From contig CAKSKG010000004.1 in assembly GCA_934464775.1 (NCBI GenBank), positions 86,998-150,997 of the forward strand: 64,000 bases of DNA, given 5' to 3'. Both the position numbers and the translations under genes were made by a program. This DNA comes from an uncultured Oscillospiraceae bacterium. Lineage in GTDB: Bacteria; Bacillota; Clostridia; Oscillospirales; Ruminococcaceae. The notes beneath the pieces were generated by a model. It was not told the DNA's origin. It saw only the letters and a list, made by a program, of their open reading frames with translations, and did no database searches. Below are positions 1 to 8,375 of the stretch, one piece after another (within the stretch, counting starts at the first letter, position 1; each line of letters begins with the position of its first letter).

Positions 1-1138
1 TTTTGTTTTCGCAGTAGTATATCATGTTATTGTAGATTCTTGCATTTGAGCATCTTGTATCGGTGAGTCTTATCTTATTTGTGCCGTCATTGTTAATGCG
101 GTAAAGCCTGCAGTCCTCGTCCGTTTTGCGGTAATAAATATAACCGCTGTAATACATTACCATATCGGCATGGTCATTAATGACCGTATACGATTTGGTG
201 CCATCAGAAACCGCAGCCTTTACGACCCAGTCTGAATAATCGCTTCCGCCGCAGTATATTATTTCACTGTCATCAATATTTTCACTGCGAAGTCCGGATG
301 TTCTGCCGTCCGTTAATCCCGAAAAGTTGGAGTAGTTTCCCGCAGTGTTTCCATAAAGACCATATCCATAACTATAATTACTGTTATAATTATTGATATA
401 ATCGTTATAATTATATCTATATCTTAATGATGTAGTAAAGCTGCTTTTTAAATATGGTTCGATTACGCTTATCGATAGTTGAGCGCTGTCTCCCCAGTTA
501 TGTCCGCCAAAATACATATTTTTTCCGTTAAAGGTAAAAACATAATTATAGCAATCCTTATAAGTTTCGTAATTAAAAATATAAGGATTATACTCGCAAA
601 ATAAATCAAATACGGCTTCAACATCGGTAAAAACATCATAAAAGCTGTAACCGTCAAATGTAGATATATTTTTAAGATAGCTGTAATCCGATGTATCGTA
701 AGTATCAGAATAATCATACCAATAATCATCGTATGTATATGTTTCTGCTGCGGTAGTCACGGGTGGGGCAGTTATTGTTTCTGCTTCTGTTGCTGCCGTC
801 AGCTGTACGTCGGAGATAACTGATGATGTAAATACTTCTGTTTCGGCAGCGGTTGACGGAACGGTTGTTTCCGAAGCGGGAACAGCCATATCAGCATCGT
901 CGGCTTTTTTTTCAAAAATGGTTATTCCCGAAACTGCCGCAGTAATTGCGGCAGCCGCACACACTGAAACGGCGGATATCATTATTATCTTTCTTTTTGA
1001 TCTTTTTGCATTTGAGTTATCTGACAATGATATTTTTTCGGGGACTTCCGACATTGGATTCATTGGCGAACCGCATCTTGTGCAAAATTTCATTTCATCG
1101 TTTTCGGTCGTATAACCGCATGAACTGCATATTTTCAT
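1..1138 (-). CDS. Zinc-ribbon membrane protein with propeller-like domain (3' end outside window)
   Basis: Partial gene: the frame is open from the ATG at 1138 down to the first base of the window, so the C-terminus is missing. The N-terminus is a zinc ribbon (CSSCG, then CTRCG about 15 residues later). A basic stretch and one hydrophobic helix (about residues 48-68) follow, then a Thr/Ser/Glu-rich linker and a long Tyr/Asn-rich extracytoplasmic part. The last visible residues have an IYY / RINNDGTN pattern typical of DUF5050-like beta-propeller repeats. The topology suggests the zinc ribbon is in the cytoplasm and the repeats outside. It is followed in the same direction by two similarly built genes (1159-2382 and 2516-4363 lie upstream on the minus strand), probably one operon. 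Function is unknown; reading frame and architecture are clear. Confidence 0.8.
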   Translation of the reverse strand, partial: MKICSSCGYTTENDEMKFCTRCGSPMNPMSEVPEKISLSDNSNAKRSKRKIIMISAVSVCAAAAITAAVSGITIFEKKADDADMAVPASETTVPSTAAETEVFTSSVISDVQLTAATEAETITAPPVTTAAETYTYDDYWYDYSDTYDTSDYSYLKNISTFDGYSFYDVFTDVEAVFDLFCEYNPYIFNYETYKDCYNYVFTFNGKNMYFGGHNWGDSAQLSISVIEPYLKSSFTTSLRYRYNYNDYINNYNSNYSYGYGLYGNTAGNYSNFSGLTDGRTSGLRSENIDDSEIIYCGGSDYSDWVVKAAVSDGTKSYTVINDHADMVMYYSGYIYYRKTDEDCRLYRINNDGTNKIRLTDTRCSNARIYNNMIYYCENK

Positions 1139-1158
1139 AAAAATCACTTATCCTTTGT

Positions 1159-2382
1159 TTACTTTACGGTTTCGGTCATGTAATATGTCAGCGGCTCGGC
1201 CTTGCCGCCGTTAAGCGGAACTGTATAAATATAGCCGTCATCCGAAGTGAAATATATCTTTTGACCGTATATGCTTAATCCGTGAACGGGCTTATCGGAT
1301 AATCTCCATAAATCATTGTTTTGGGTATCTATGACGCATATTCCGTTATCATTGAAAACAATATGTCCGTCGCCGCTGCACATTTCGGTTATGTTTTTGC
1401 TGTCGATTATTTTTTGGTCATTCTGCATATCGCTGTTTGTCACCCATAATCCGTCGGATATGTAATAGTACGACGAATTGTCCGTAGATTCGGTCAGATA
1501 ACTGATTTTTATACCATTTTCCAGATCCTTTGTGTGCTGCTGAATGGCTCCGGAAAGCTTGTATATGCTGTCATTATAATAGATGTAGACATATTTTCCT
1601 GAAAACAATTCGGGTAAATTCAAAGGCTCTGTGAATTTATCGCATAATTTTTTGATTACGGACAGATCTTTGCTTACTGAGTAAATAGTGCCGTCTTTAT
1701 CGGCAGCGACAACAGTTGACTCTGAATTTTCATTTATATCCAATGCCAGAGATACAAACTGGTATTCATCTGTTTTAACTATCTTTCCCGAGTCAGTGGA
1801 CATAGCAAATAAGCCGTCTTCTGTAGTGTAGATTATATATTCGTCAGTGCAGACAATGTTTGTTACAGGCATACCTGATATTGTCTGCTCACCCTTTTCG
1901 CTTTCGGCTGTACAAAGCTTATTTTCGCCGTTGAGATAATATATGGTGTTATCTGCCGAGATCAGATATTTTCCTTTGATGTTGTATGTCACATCTTTGG
2001 TTTCAATATTTTTTGCGGGAAGCGGATTGGAAGCAAGGTATTTTTTGGCAAAATAAAAAATACAAAGCAGTGCCGCAGTCACAGCTATTACTATCGTAAT
2101 AACCTTAAATACGGACGATATCTTTGATATCGCTTTATTTTTTTTAGCGGTTGTGCTTTTCGTGGGAATGTCAGCAGCCGGTTTATCATCAGACTGCTTT
2201 GCCTGACCGTTCAGTGCCGAACCGCAGAATACGCAAAAATTATTTCCGCTTGGATTTTCCTTTTTGCAGTTCGGACAAATATTTTCTGCGGCAGTAACTT
2301 CGTTTAATTCATTTCCGCATTTAACACAAAAGTTTATTTCATTGTTATCGGTCATAAAGCCGCATTTGCTGCATTTTTTCAT
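1159..2382 (-). CDS. Double zinc-ribbon membrane protein with DUF5050-like propeller
   Basis: A 407-residue protein. I chose the ATG at 2382, which begins MKKCSKCGF, over an in-frame ATG 63 bases upstream: an AAAAGGA lies about 12 bases before 2382, and the protein then begins with the zinc ribbon as its neighbours do. Two zinc ribbons follow each other (CSKCG...CVKCG and CPNCK...CVFCG, residues 4-60). Next come a Lys-rich linker, one transmembrane helix near residue 95, and about 280 residues of short repeats with the form IYYLNGENKL / YIYTVPLNGG, as in DUF5050-like beta-propellers. It is the middle gene of three similar minus-strand genes. The family role is not established; sensing or scaffolding at the membrane is an inference. 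It does not resemble an enzyme. Confidence 0.8.
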   Translation of the reverse strand: MKKCSKCGFMTDNNEINFCVKCGNELNEVTAAENICPNCKKENPSGNNFCVFCGSALNGQAKQSDDKPAADIPTKSTTAKKNKAISKISSVFKVITIVIAVTAALLCIFYFAKKYLASNPLPAKNIETKDVTYNIKGKYLISADNTIYYLNGENKLCTAESEKGEQTISGMPVTNIVCTDEYIIYTTEDGLFAMSTDSGKIVKTDEYQFVSLALDINENSESTVVAADKDGTIYSVSKDLSVIKKLCDKFTEPLNLPELFSGKYVYIYYNDSIYKLSGAIQQHTKDLENGIKISYLTESTDNSSYYYISDGLWVTNSDMQNDQKIIDSKNITEMCSGDGHIVFNDNGICVIDTQNNDLWRLSDKPVHGLSIYGQKIYFTSDDGYIYTVPLNGGKAEPLTYYMTETVK

Positions 2383-2515
2383 GAATTTTATCGGTCCTTT
2401 TTTAGGCGTTGCCGCACAAAGCCTGCATTCAAAGCTCGTATGCATGATTTGTGCGGTATTGCCTTTATTTTTCGGTGTTTACTTAATGTTTATAATGAGA
2501 GACGCTGTGTAATAA

Positions 2516-4363
2516 TTATTGGGGACTTAATTCCTGCGGATATCCGCCCACAATGCAGCCGAAGTTTTCATCGTCCGACAATATCTTTTTCTTTGCCTTT
2601 TCAATAAGTCGGGAATCTTTGCTCCAAAATGCACGAACAGGCAGATTATCCTTAATGTACACCGCAAAATATCCGTCATATTTTGAATCTGAATTTGAAT
2701 CTGCTGTCAAAAACATCATGTTGCTTGCAAATTCATCATTATTGCCTTTAGAAAATTCCAGCTTTTCCGTAAAATCATTTGTGGCATTGTAATACATTCC
2801 GTCGGCAAGCGATATACCATCATTCTGATATTTTGTGATTAATGATGCTGTATTGGTATATACCAGCTTAGCATTAATGTTAGCTTCAGAGTATTTTAAA
2901 CTGCAGTAAAACTGAACATCTGAAATATTTGTCATTTCTTCAGCCAAAGCTTCGCCATATTTATCCGAAAAATATGACTCAGCGTCAAAGTAATAGTCTG
3001 TATCATCAATGTTATCGAAATCCATGGAATTAATAATATCAAATAACCTATTAATAAGATCGCTGTCAAATGAAACTACTGATTCGAGCTGTGCAGGACC
3101 GGTAGGGCATTCATTTCCCTTTTTATCAATAATATGGGCAGAGGAATCAAAAACAATTGCGTAACCGTCAGAATAATAATCCGAGGCATAGTCATATTTC
3201 TGTGGGGAAGTCATGTTGCCTTTTTTGTCAATATAATAATATGTATCGTTATCATTTATTCTGGCAATGCCGCACTTTGAAAAATTATAAGCATACCGGT
3301 ATTGGGGATTTATTTCAAATTCGCCCTTTTTGTTGATGTAGCCGTATAAGCCGTTCATGCTGACTGCGGCAAGACCGTTTTCGGCAAAGCTTTTTGCGTC
3401 ATTAAACTGCGGATTGATAACATACTTTCCTGTTTTGTCGATATATCCGTAGCTGCCGTTTACCGAAACAACAGCATAGCCCATGCAGTCAAAATCAGAA
3501 GCATAATCAAACTGCGGGTTGATAACATAATTTCCTTTTGTGTCAATAAATCCGTATTGGTAATTAACACATACTCTTGCAAGCCCGTTGGACGCAAAAT
3601 CATATGCTTTGTCAAAGTGCGGATTTACGATATACTTTCCGTTCTGATCTATATATCCGTACTTTCCGCCCGAACCTACCAATGCGATCTTATTGTCAAT
3701 AAAATTTTCCGCACTGTCAAACTGGGGATTTATCACATATTTTCCTTTGCGGTCAATATAGCCAAATTTTCCTCCCGAACTTACAGCGGCATATTTGCTG
3801 CTGCCAAAGGAATATGCCATGTCAAACTGCGGATTGATAACATATTTGCCTGTTTTGTCGATGTAACCCATTTTATCGCCGAGCTGTACTGCTGCCATTC
3901 CGCTTTCATCAAACATTGCAGCAAAATCAAATTGAGGGTTGATAACGATCTTTCCTTTTTTATTCATATAACCAAATTTATCGTTATCGTTTGAAATGCG
4001 GATAAGGTCACTTTTTTCCGATATGATGCAATTATATCCGTCGATAACCGTATTTCCGTTTTTATCGATTATATAGGAGTTGCCGTCGAAATCAAGGACG
4101 GGAAGCATATTGTCTTTATACAGATTTTGGCTGTCATCTGAATTTATGAATTTTATCAGAAAAAATGCAATTACCGCTGCGGCAGCCAAAAATAAAATGC
4201 CGTATATAATAAGTGACTTCGTTGAAAATTTTTTCGTCCGGACATCGGTGTTATCATCAGAAGAGACCTGAACCTGATCTTCCGGCATATTGATTCTGTT
4301 TCCGCAAGCTCCGCAGAAAACACTTCCTTTCTGTAATTCTTTTCCGCATTTTGGACAAAACAT
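2516..4363 (-). CDS. Zinc-ribbon membrane protein with WG-type repeats
   Basis: A 615-residue protein starting MFCPKCGKEL, a zinc ribbon closed by CGACG. One membrane helix lies near residues 49-70. About nine tandem repeats of roughly 43 residues follow (about residues 85-430), each built around GYIDKTGKYVINPQFD. This is the WG repeat, but the usual Trp of the KWGYID motif is replaced by Phe, Tyr or Met in most copies. The C-terminal ~170 residues are non-repetitive, with an acidic first part. The start has an AGGAG-type site close upstream. WG-repeat proteins are usually extracellular or surface-exposed and of unknown ligand. It is the first gene of a three-gene minus-strand set sharing the zinc-ribbon/helix/repeat plan; a promoter candidate lies at 4587-4616. 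Confidence 0.85.
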   Translation of the reverse strand: MFCPKCGKELQKGSVFCGACGNRINMPEDQVQVSSDDNTDVRTKKFSTKSLIIYGILFLAAAAVIAFFLIKFINSDDSQNLYKDNMLPVLDFDGNSYIIDKNGNTVIDGYNCIISEKSDLIRISNDNDKFGYMNKKGKIVINPQFDFAAMFDESGMAAVQLGDKMGYIDKTGKYVINPQFDMAYSFGSSKYAAVSSGGKFGYIDRKGKYVINPQFDSAENFIDNKIALVGSGGKYGYIDQNGKYIVNPHFDKAYDFASNGLARVCVNYQYGFIDTKGNYVINPQFDYASDFDCMGYAVVSVNGSYGYIDKTGKYVINPQFNDAKSFAENGLAAVSMNGLYGYINKKGEFEINPQYRYAYNFSKCGIARINDNDTYYYIDKKGNMTSPQKYDYASDYYSDGYAIVFDSSAHIIDKKGNECPTGPAQLESVVSFDSDLINRLFDIINSMDFDNIDDTDYYFDAESYFSDKYGEALAEEMTNISDVQFYCSLKYSEANINAKLVYTNTASLITKYQNDGISLADGMYYNATNDFTEKLEFSKGNNDEFASNMMFLTADSNSDSKYDGYFAVYIKDNLPVRAFWSKDSRLIEKAKKKILSDDENFGCIVGGYPQELSPQ

Positions 4364-4586
4364 TTTTTATTCCTCCAATTATATAAATATAATTTTATCA
4401 TGGTATACAACAAATCAAATATGGATTACGGCAATAGTCGAAGTTTTAAAGAAAAAGCATTAACGTCAGAAGCAAAGATCAAATTCAGCGGCTGTCGGTA
4501 CTGTTTCTGCATATTCCTTTCGGTCATTATCCGATAATTAAATATTTATTATAACACAATTATTACAATTTGATTTGATATCCATT

Positions 4587-4616
4587 ATTTTATCGCAATC
4601 GGTTTGTTTTTGTCAA
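4587..4616 (-). promoter_or_regulatory. Sigma-A type promoter for the zinc-ribbon gene set
   Basis: On the minus strand, TTGACA (4616-4611) and TAAAAT (4592-4587) are separated by 18 bases. This predicts a leader of about 210 bases before the WG-repeat gene. Apart from this promoter and the hairpin at 4656-4706, the gene-free stretch 4364-4876 shows no ORF or RNA gene that I can support. Confidence 0.5.
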
Positions 4617-4655
4617 TATAAACGGATTCCGTATTTTTTGTATTTTAAATAATTG

Positions 4656-4706
4656 AAAAATGAGCAATGGACCGTTACCGTAAGGCAAGGTCCATTGCTC
4701 ATTTTT
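4656..4706. terminator. Long hairpin with A/T flanks
   Basis: Perfect 18-base inverted repeat (4656-4673 with 4689-4706) around a 15-base loop. It has A-rich sequence on one side and a T run on the other, so it can stop transcription in either direction. It isolates the zinc-ribbon gene set from the tRNA region. Confidence 0.7.
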
Positions 4707-4876
4707 TTACTTATAGTTGTATTCATTCGTTAAGGCAATATAATTAGCTGAATATAAAATTCGGAATCTATTGTTATGGAAATAAAAAGCTGCCGAAAAG
4801 AAATCATATTATTTTGAGAGGGGAGGTTTTATAAGCTATTTGGGGTCAATCACTCAATTTGCAAATTCTCATATAC

Positions 4877-4915
4877 AAAAAAGAAAACCTCGCAGAAACA
4901 TATCTGCGAGGTTTC
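4877..4915 (-). terminator. Terminator of the tRNA-Met gene
   Basis: On the minus strand just after the tRNA, an inverted repeat centred on CTCGCAG/CTGCGAG is followed by a run of T residues: a standard intrinsic terminator. Confidence 0.85.
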
Positions 4916-4918
4916 TAT

Positions 4919-4995
<77 letters not shown>

Positions 4996-5043
4996 ATGTT
5001 TTGTTTTATCTGATTTCGTATCTCTCAATCAGATTATGTATTT

Positions 5044-5072
5044 ATTATACACGTTCAATACCCGTTTGTCAA
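5044..5072 (-). promoter_or_regulatory. Consensus promoter of tRNA-Met
   Basis: On the minus strand, TTGACA (5072-5067), 17 bases, TATAAT (5049-5044): a perfect sigma-A match, as expected for a stable RNA gene. The start would be about 40 bases before the mature tRNA 5' end. Confidence 0.85.
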
Positions 5073-5163
5073 CAGTTTTGGAAGAAAAAAATTAAGTTTG
5101 TGCAATATGCACACATAAATTATGTAATTAAATATATTTGTTTGTACATATCTAATAACAAAT

Positions 5164-5197
5164 CAGCCTGCTTTATACATTTGCATAAAGCAGGCTG
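5164..5197 (-). terminator. Hairpin after the LCP-like gene
   Basis: Perfect 13-base stem (5164-5176 with 5185-5197) 19 bases after the stop of the LCP-like gene. The T run is weak, so it may act as a weak terminator or a transcript-end stabiliser. Confidence 0.6.
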
Positions 5198-5215
5198 ACA
5201 GAAAAATATCATTTA

Positions 5216-6139
5216 TCAGTTTGTATCGGTGTACATTCCCGAATTGAATCTTGACTTTAAAGATGTGACAAAAGCGTCCTCAAGTACATATTTTCCCGTT
5301 TCATCATAGTTTCCGGAGGGAATGATAAGCTCGGCAGGACGGTCGGTGTTGTCGAGGATATACTGAATGGCTTCCTTTTTGAATTCGTAGTCGTAGATAG
5401 ATATGTCGGTTTCGGTGTTGTTTTCAATAGCGCTCTGTGCGATCGCATCTGCACCTGTGCGGAGCCTTGTACTTACCGATGCATTGATAAAATCCGTAAC
5501 GATGCTTCCCACGGCGGCATTTCTTGCGGTCTCACCGGTCTTGAATTCGGGAAATGTGAAAACCTTCAGCATAGTGGTGGGGTCCATTATCTGTCCGCCC
5601 TGACGGATAACAGTGGTTTCGCCCGTTGCGGGATCCTCATAAATAAGTGCATAGGGAATATCGTAATTTACTGCCGCAAACTGCGCTGCGAATTTTTCAA
5701 AGTTTGTATCGTCAAATTTCATGTAGCGGTCGATCGCTGTGTCAAGATCGGTCTCGATTGCTCTTTTCAGCGACGCACAGCCGCCGTCCTCATAAAATCC
5801 GAAAAGCGTGTTTTCCGTTCCGTTTACGTTTGCATAAGTGTCGCTCTGGAGAGGAACTATCAGCAGTGACTTTTCCGAGGGGAGAAGTCTTGTAAGCACG
5901 AATACGGTCGATGAAAGCTTGTCTCCGCCTGCATCAAGAATAAAAAGCGTGGTCTGATTGTCCAGCATTGTAGGCTCATAGCCCTCATCGGACGAGCTTG
6001 TGACTTCAATATCCGCCGCACTCTGGGACGGCGAAAGCATTTTCTTCATGAATATCATACCTGCGGCGGCAATGATAAGTATTGATATAAAAATTGTTAT
6101 AAAATATGTAAGTGCGATCTTTGTTCCCTTTTTAGCCAA
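5216..6139 (-). CDS. LCP-like (LytR-CpsA-Psr) membrane protein, divergent
   Basis: A 307-residue protein with a TTG start at 6139, supported by GGAGG eight bases upstream. One N-terminal membrane helix (about residues 8-30) anchors an extracellular domain. The order of elements follows the LCP fold: a beta strand ending in LFILDAGG, then VFVLTRLLPSEKSLLIVPLQSDTY, then a Gly-Gly segment and DRYMKFDDTNFEKF. In active LCP enzymes, which attach wall teichoic acid or polysaccharide to peptidoglycan, the third element is a PRDT-type motif whose Arg binds the polyprenyl pyrophosphate. Here it reads LQSDT, so that Arg is missing. It is therefore either a non-catalytic relative or uses other residues. 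No other wall-polymer gene is adjacent. Confidence 0.6.
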   Translation of the reverse strand: MAKKGTKIALTYFITIFISILIIAAAGMIFMKKMLSPSQSAADIEVTSSSDEGYEPTMLDNQTTLFILDAGGDKLSSTVFVLTRLLPSEKSLLIVPLQSDTYANVNGTENTLFGFYEDGGCASLKRAIETDLDTAIDRYMKFDDTNFEKFAAQFAAVNYDIPYALIYEDPATGETTVIRQGGQIMDPTTMLKVFTFPEFKTGETARNAAVGSIVTDFINASVSTRLRTGADAIAQSAIENNTETDISIYDYEFKKEAIQYILDNTDRPAELIIPSGNYDETGKYVLEDAFVTSLKSRFNSGMYTDTN

Positions 6140-6238
6140 AGTTATTACCTCCGAAAATAATTACAGGTTGATAAAATTTTCTGTAAACTATTGAAATTAA
6201 TGTCCGACAGGTTTATAATAAGAACTATGCGGTCATGT

Positions 6239-6775
6239 TTATAAAAGCGAAAGCTGGCTGCTCCCATCGGGAAACAGCTTGTTTACATCTATAATGTGTA
6301 CGTCCAGCTGCTGCGACTTCGCATAGCGTATCGTGGAGCCTGTACCGCTTTTGTAATCGGACACAACGGCTATCAGCCGTGAAGAATTATCCACCATATA
6401 TTGATTGCGTTCATTCATACAGCCGCGGTAATACTGTTCGTTCAGACAGACAATATCGGTCGCTTTTGAAAGAATGCGTCCGCAGGACCATTTGTCGCAA
6501 CCTTTGAATTTCTTTTCAAAGCCGCGGTAGGGGAATACCGCCGTGAGCCGAAGGTTCATTCCCGAACAGATAAGCTCCGTTACCATTTCTCCCGCCCATA
6601 GGTCTATCCCTCTGGACATTCCCGTGATGAATGAAGTGTAGCCGTCGTTTACAGCAGAGATTATCTCCTGATGAAGCAGACTTTTCAGCGTCAGTATCGT
6701 CTGGGAATTCATGTTTCCTCCGTCGGGAAGCTTCTCGGGGCGGTGACCCGAAAAGCACGCTGTTGTTTCTCGCAT
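6239..6775 (-). CDS. SLOG-family protein (YpsA/DUF1273-like)
   Basis: A 178-residue protein. I chose the ATG at 6775 (MRETTACFSGHRPEKL) because the conserved SGHRPEKL motif then sits at the very N-terminus, as in the family, and GGAG lies 11 bases upstream. The longer in-frame extension is not conserved-looking. SGHR, ITGMSRGIDLWAGE and the later Rossmann-like segments (LIAVVSDYKSGTGST) are the nucleotide-binding parts of SLOG/DprA-like folds. The biochemical role of DUF1273 proteins is not established; SLOG proteins bind nucleotide-derived ligands. It is divergent from alr, about 200 bases apart. Confidence 0.8.
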   Translation of the reverse strand: MRETTACFSGHRPEKLPDGGNMNSQTILTLKSLLHQEIISAVNDGYTSFITGMSRGIDLWAGEMVTELICSGMNLRLTAVFPYRGFEKKFKGCDKWSCGRILSKATDIVCLNEQYYRGCMNERNQYMVDNSSRLIAVVSDYKSGTGSTIRYAKSQQLDVHIIDVNKLFPDGSSQLSLL

Positions 6776-6976
6776 AATATTATGTTCTCCGTTCCGCAGG
6801 GCATACATATAATATGTGTGATGTGGATATATATGCCGCAGTATTATACAAAATCCAGTATAGCACACTTTCCGGCAGTTTTCAATAGCCTGAAAGTATT
6901 ATTTTTGAAAAAGCGCAGCATTTTGCCGTTCTGCGGCAGCTGTACCGCACAATTTATCAGAAGGGAAAATTCCGAA

Positions 6977-8146
6977 ATGAAACAATACCTTAAAAGAGCA
7001 TGGGCGGAGATACATCTTGACCGCCTTGAAAGAAATATCAGCAATATAGCCACTCTTGTTGATCTTGACAAGACCCAACTGGTTGGCGTTGTCAAGGCGA
7101 ATGCTTACGGTCATGATGATATGAATATCGCTCCGTTTCTTGAAAAGCACGGAATAAATTATTTTTCCGTTTCAAATATAAAGGAAGCCGAAAAGCTCCG
7201 TTTCTACGGCTGCACAGGCGAGATACTCATTCTCGGATATACTCCGCCCGAGTATGCCGCCGAGCTTGCGGACAACAATATCATTCAGACCGCTGTTTCC
7301 TTTGAGCACGCTGTCCGTCTGTCCGAATGTGCGGAAAAGCCTGTAAGAGTACATATTGCCATTGATACGGGAATGGGACGTATCGGTCTTATCGCCGATG
7401 ACCCTAAATATTGTGCCGACAAGATCGAAGAGATAATGAAGCTGCCAAATATTTCCGTTGACGGTGCTTTCACTCATTATTCCGTTGCCGACAGCACAGA
7501 TCCCGATAATATAGAGTATACAAAGATCCAGACAGAGAAATTTTTTGCTGTCCGTGACGAGCTTGCGGCACGAGGGATAACTCTTCACCAGTTCCATTGC
7601 CTGAACAGTGCGGGAGGCACCTTCCATTATGACGAAAGAAGCACTCTTGCCCGTTTCGGAGTAATGCTTTACGGTCTGAAGCCCGATTATTCGCTGGATA
7701 TGCCTATTCCGCTGGAGCCTGTTATGGATCTTAAAGCCTCCGTTTCATATGTAAAGACAGTTGCCGCAGGCAGCTGCATAAGCTACGGCAGAAAGTTTAC
7801 CGCTCCCCGTGAAATGCGCATTGCAACTATCCCCATAGGCTATGCCGACGGCTATTCAAGACTTCTTTCTGGCAAGGCTTCCGTTATCATTAACGGCAAA
7901 AAGGCTCCTATCGTGGGCAGAGTGTGCATGGATCAGCTTATGGCTGATGTTTCCGATATCCCCGATGTTGAGGCAGGCACAGAGGTGCTGCTGTTCGGCA
8001 GAGGCGGCGAGGGTTCGCAGACTGCCGATGATCTTGCGCAGCTTTACGATACTATCGGATATGAGATAATCTGCGGCATTTCAAAGCGTGTGCCCAGAGT
8101 TATCATGTATAACGGCGAGATTACCGATGTTGTTGAGTATTATTGA
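6977..8146 (+). CDS. alr: Alanine racemase
   Basis: A 389-residue PLP enzyme interconverting L- and D-alanine for peptidoglycan. The ATG at 6977 (MKQYLKRAWAEIHLDRLERN) follows a GAAGGG site; the 102 codons open upstream do not belong to the protein. The PLP-binding lysine is K40 in VVKANAYGHD. The second catalytic Tyr lies in the SYGRKF segment, followed by IPIGYADGYSR and GRVCMDQ, which line the active site. Length is normal for the family. It is a single-gene unit closed by a strong terminator at 8160-8200, with aspartate kinase next on the same strand under its own promoter. Confidence 0.97.
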   Translation: MKQYLKRAWAEIHLDRLERNISNIATLVDLDKTQLVGVVKANAYGHDDMNIAPFLEKHGINYFSVSNIKEAEKLRFYGCTGEILILGYTPPEYAAELADNNIIQTAVSFEHAVRLSECAEKPVRVHIAIDTGMGRIGLIADDPKYCADKIEEIMKLPNISVDGAFTHYSVADSTDPDNIEYTKIQTEKFFAVRDELAARGITLHQFHCLNSAGGTFHYDERSTLARFGVMLYGLKPDYSLDMPIPLEPVMDLKASVSYVKTVAAGSCISYGRKFTAPREMRIATIPIGYADGYSRLLSGKASVIINGKKAPIVGRVCMDQLMADVSDIPDVEAGTEVLLFGRGGEGSQTADDLAQLYDTIGYEIICGISKRVPRVIMYNGEITDVVEYY

Positions 8147-8159
8147 TATATGATACATG

Positions 8160-8200
8160 AACCGCATACAGTGTCAAAAGGGCATTGTATGCGGTTTTTT
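8160..8200 (+). terminator. Terminator after alr
   Basis: An 11-base stem (8160-8170 with 8186-8196) containing CCGCATACA/TGTATGCGG, followed directly by six T residues. Confidence 0.9.
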
Positions 8201-8285
8201 ATATCCAAAACTGTCTTTGTGTGAAATACAGTCGTATTCTACAAACGGACTGAAAATATTCCCGAAAATTTGGTTGATTTTCCGA

Positions 8286-8314
8286 TTGATTATTTTTGCT
8301 TATTGTATTATACT
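8286..8314 (+). promoter_or_regulatory. Promoter of aspartate kinase gene
   Basis: TTGATT (8286-8291), 17 bases, TATACT (8309-8314), about 60 bases before the start codon. The leader is too short for a lysine riboswitch. Confidence 0.65.
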
Positions 8315-8375
8315 TAATAAAGTGCTTTTAGTACAAAATTAATAATGATAAATTTCAGCAGGGGAGAATGTATCC

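Noticed and set aside
6671..6976. 102 additional codons open upstream of alanine racemase
   Set aside because: They lie over the divergent SLOG gene and its promoter region, have no family likeness, and the ATG at 6977 has a proper ribosome site and the family N-terminus.
8201..8375. Possible lysine riboswitch before aspartate kinase
   Set aside because: The promoter at 8286-8314 leaves only about 55 bases of leader, too short for a lysine riboswitch, and no matching core is visible.
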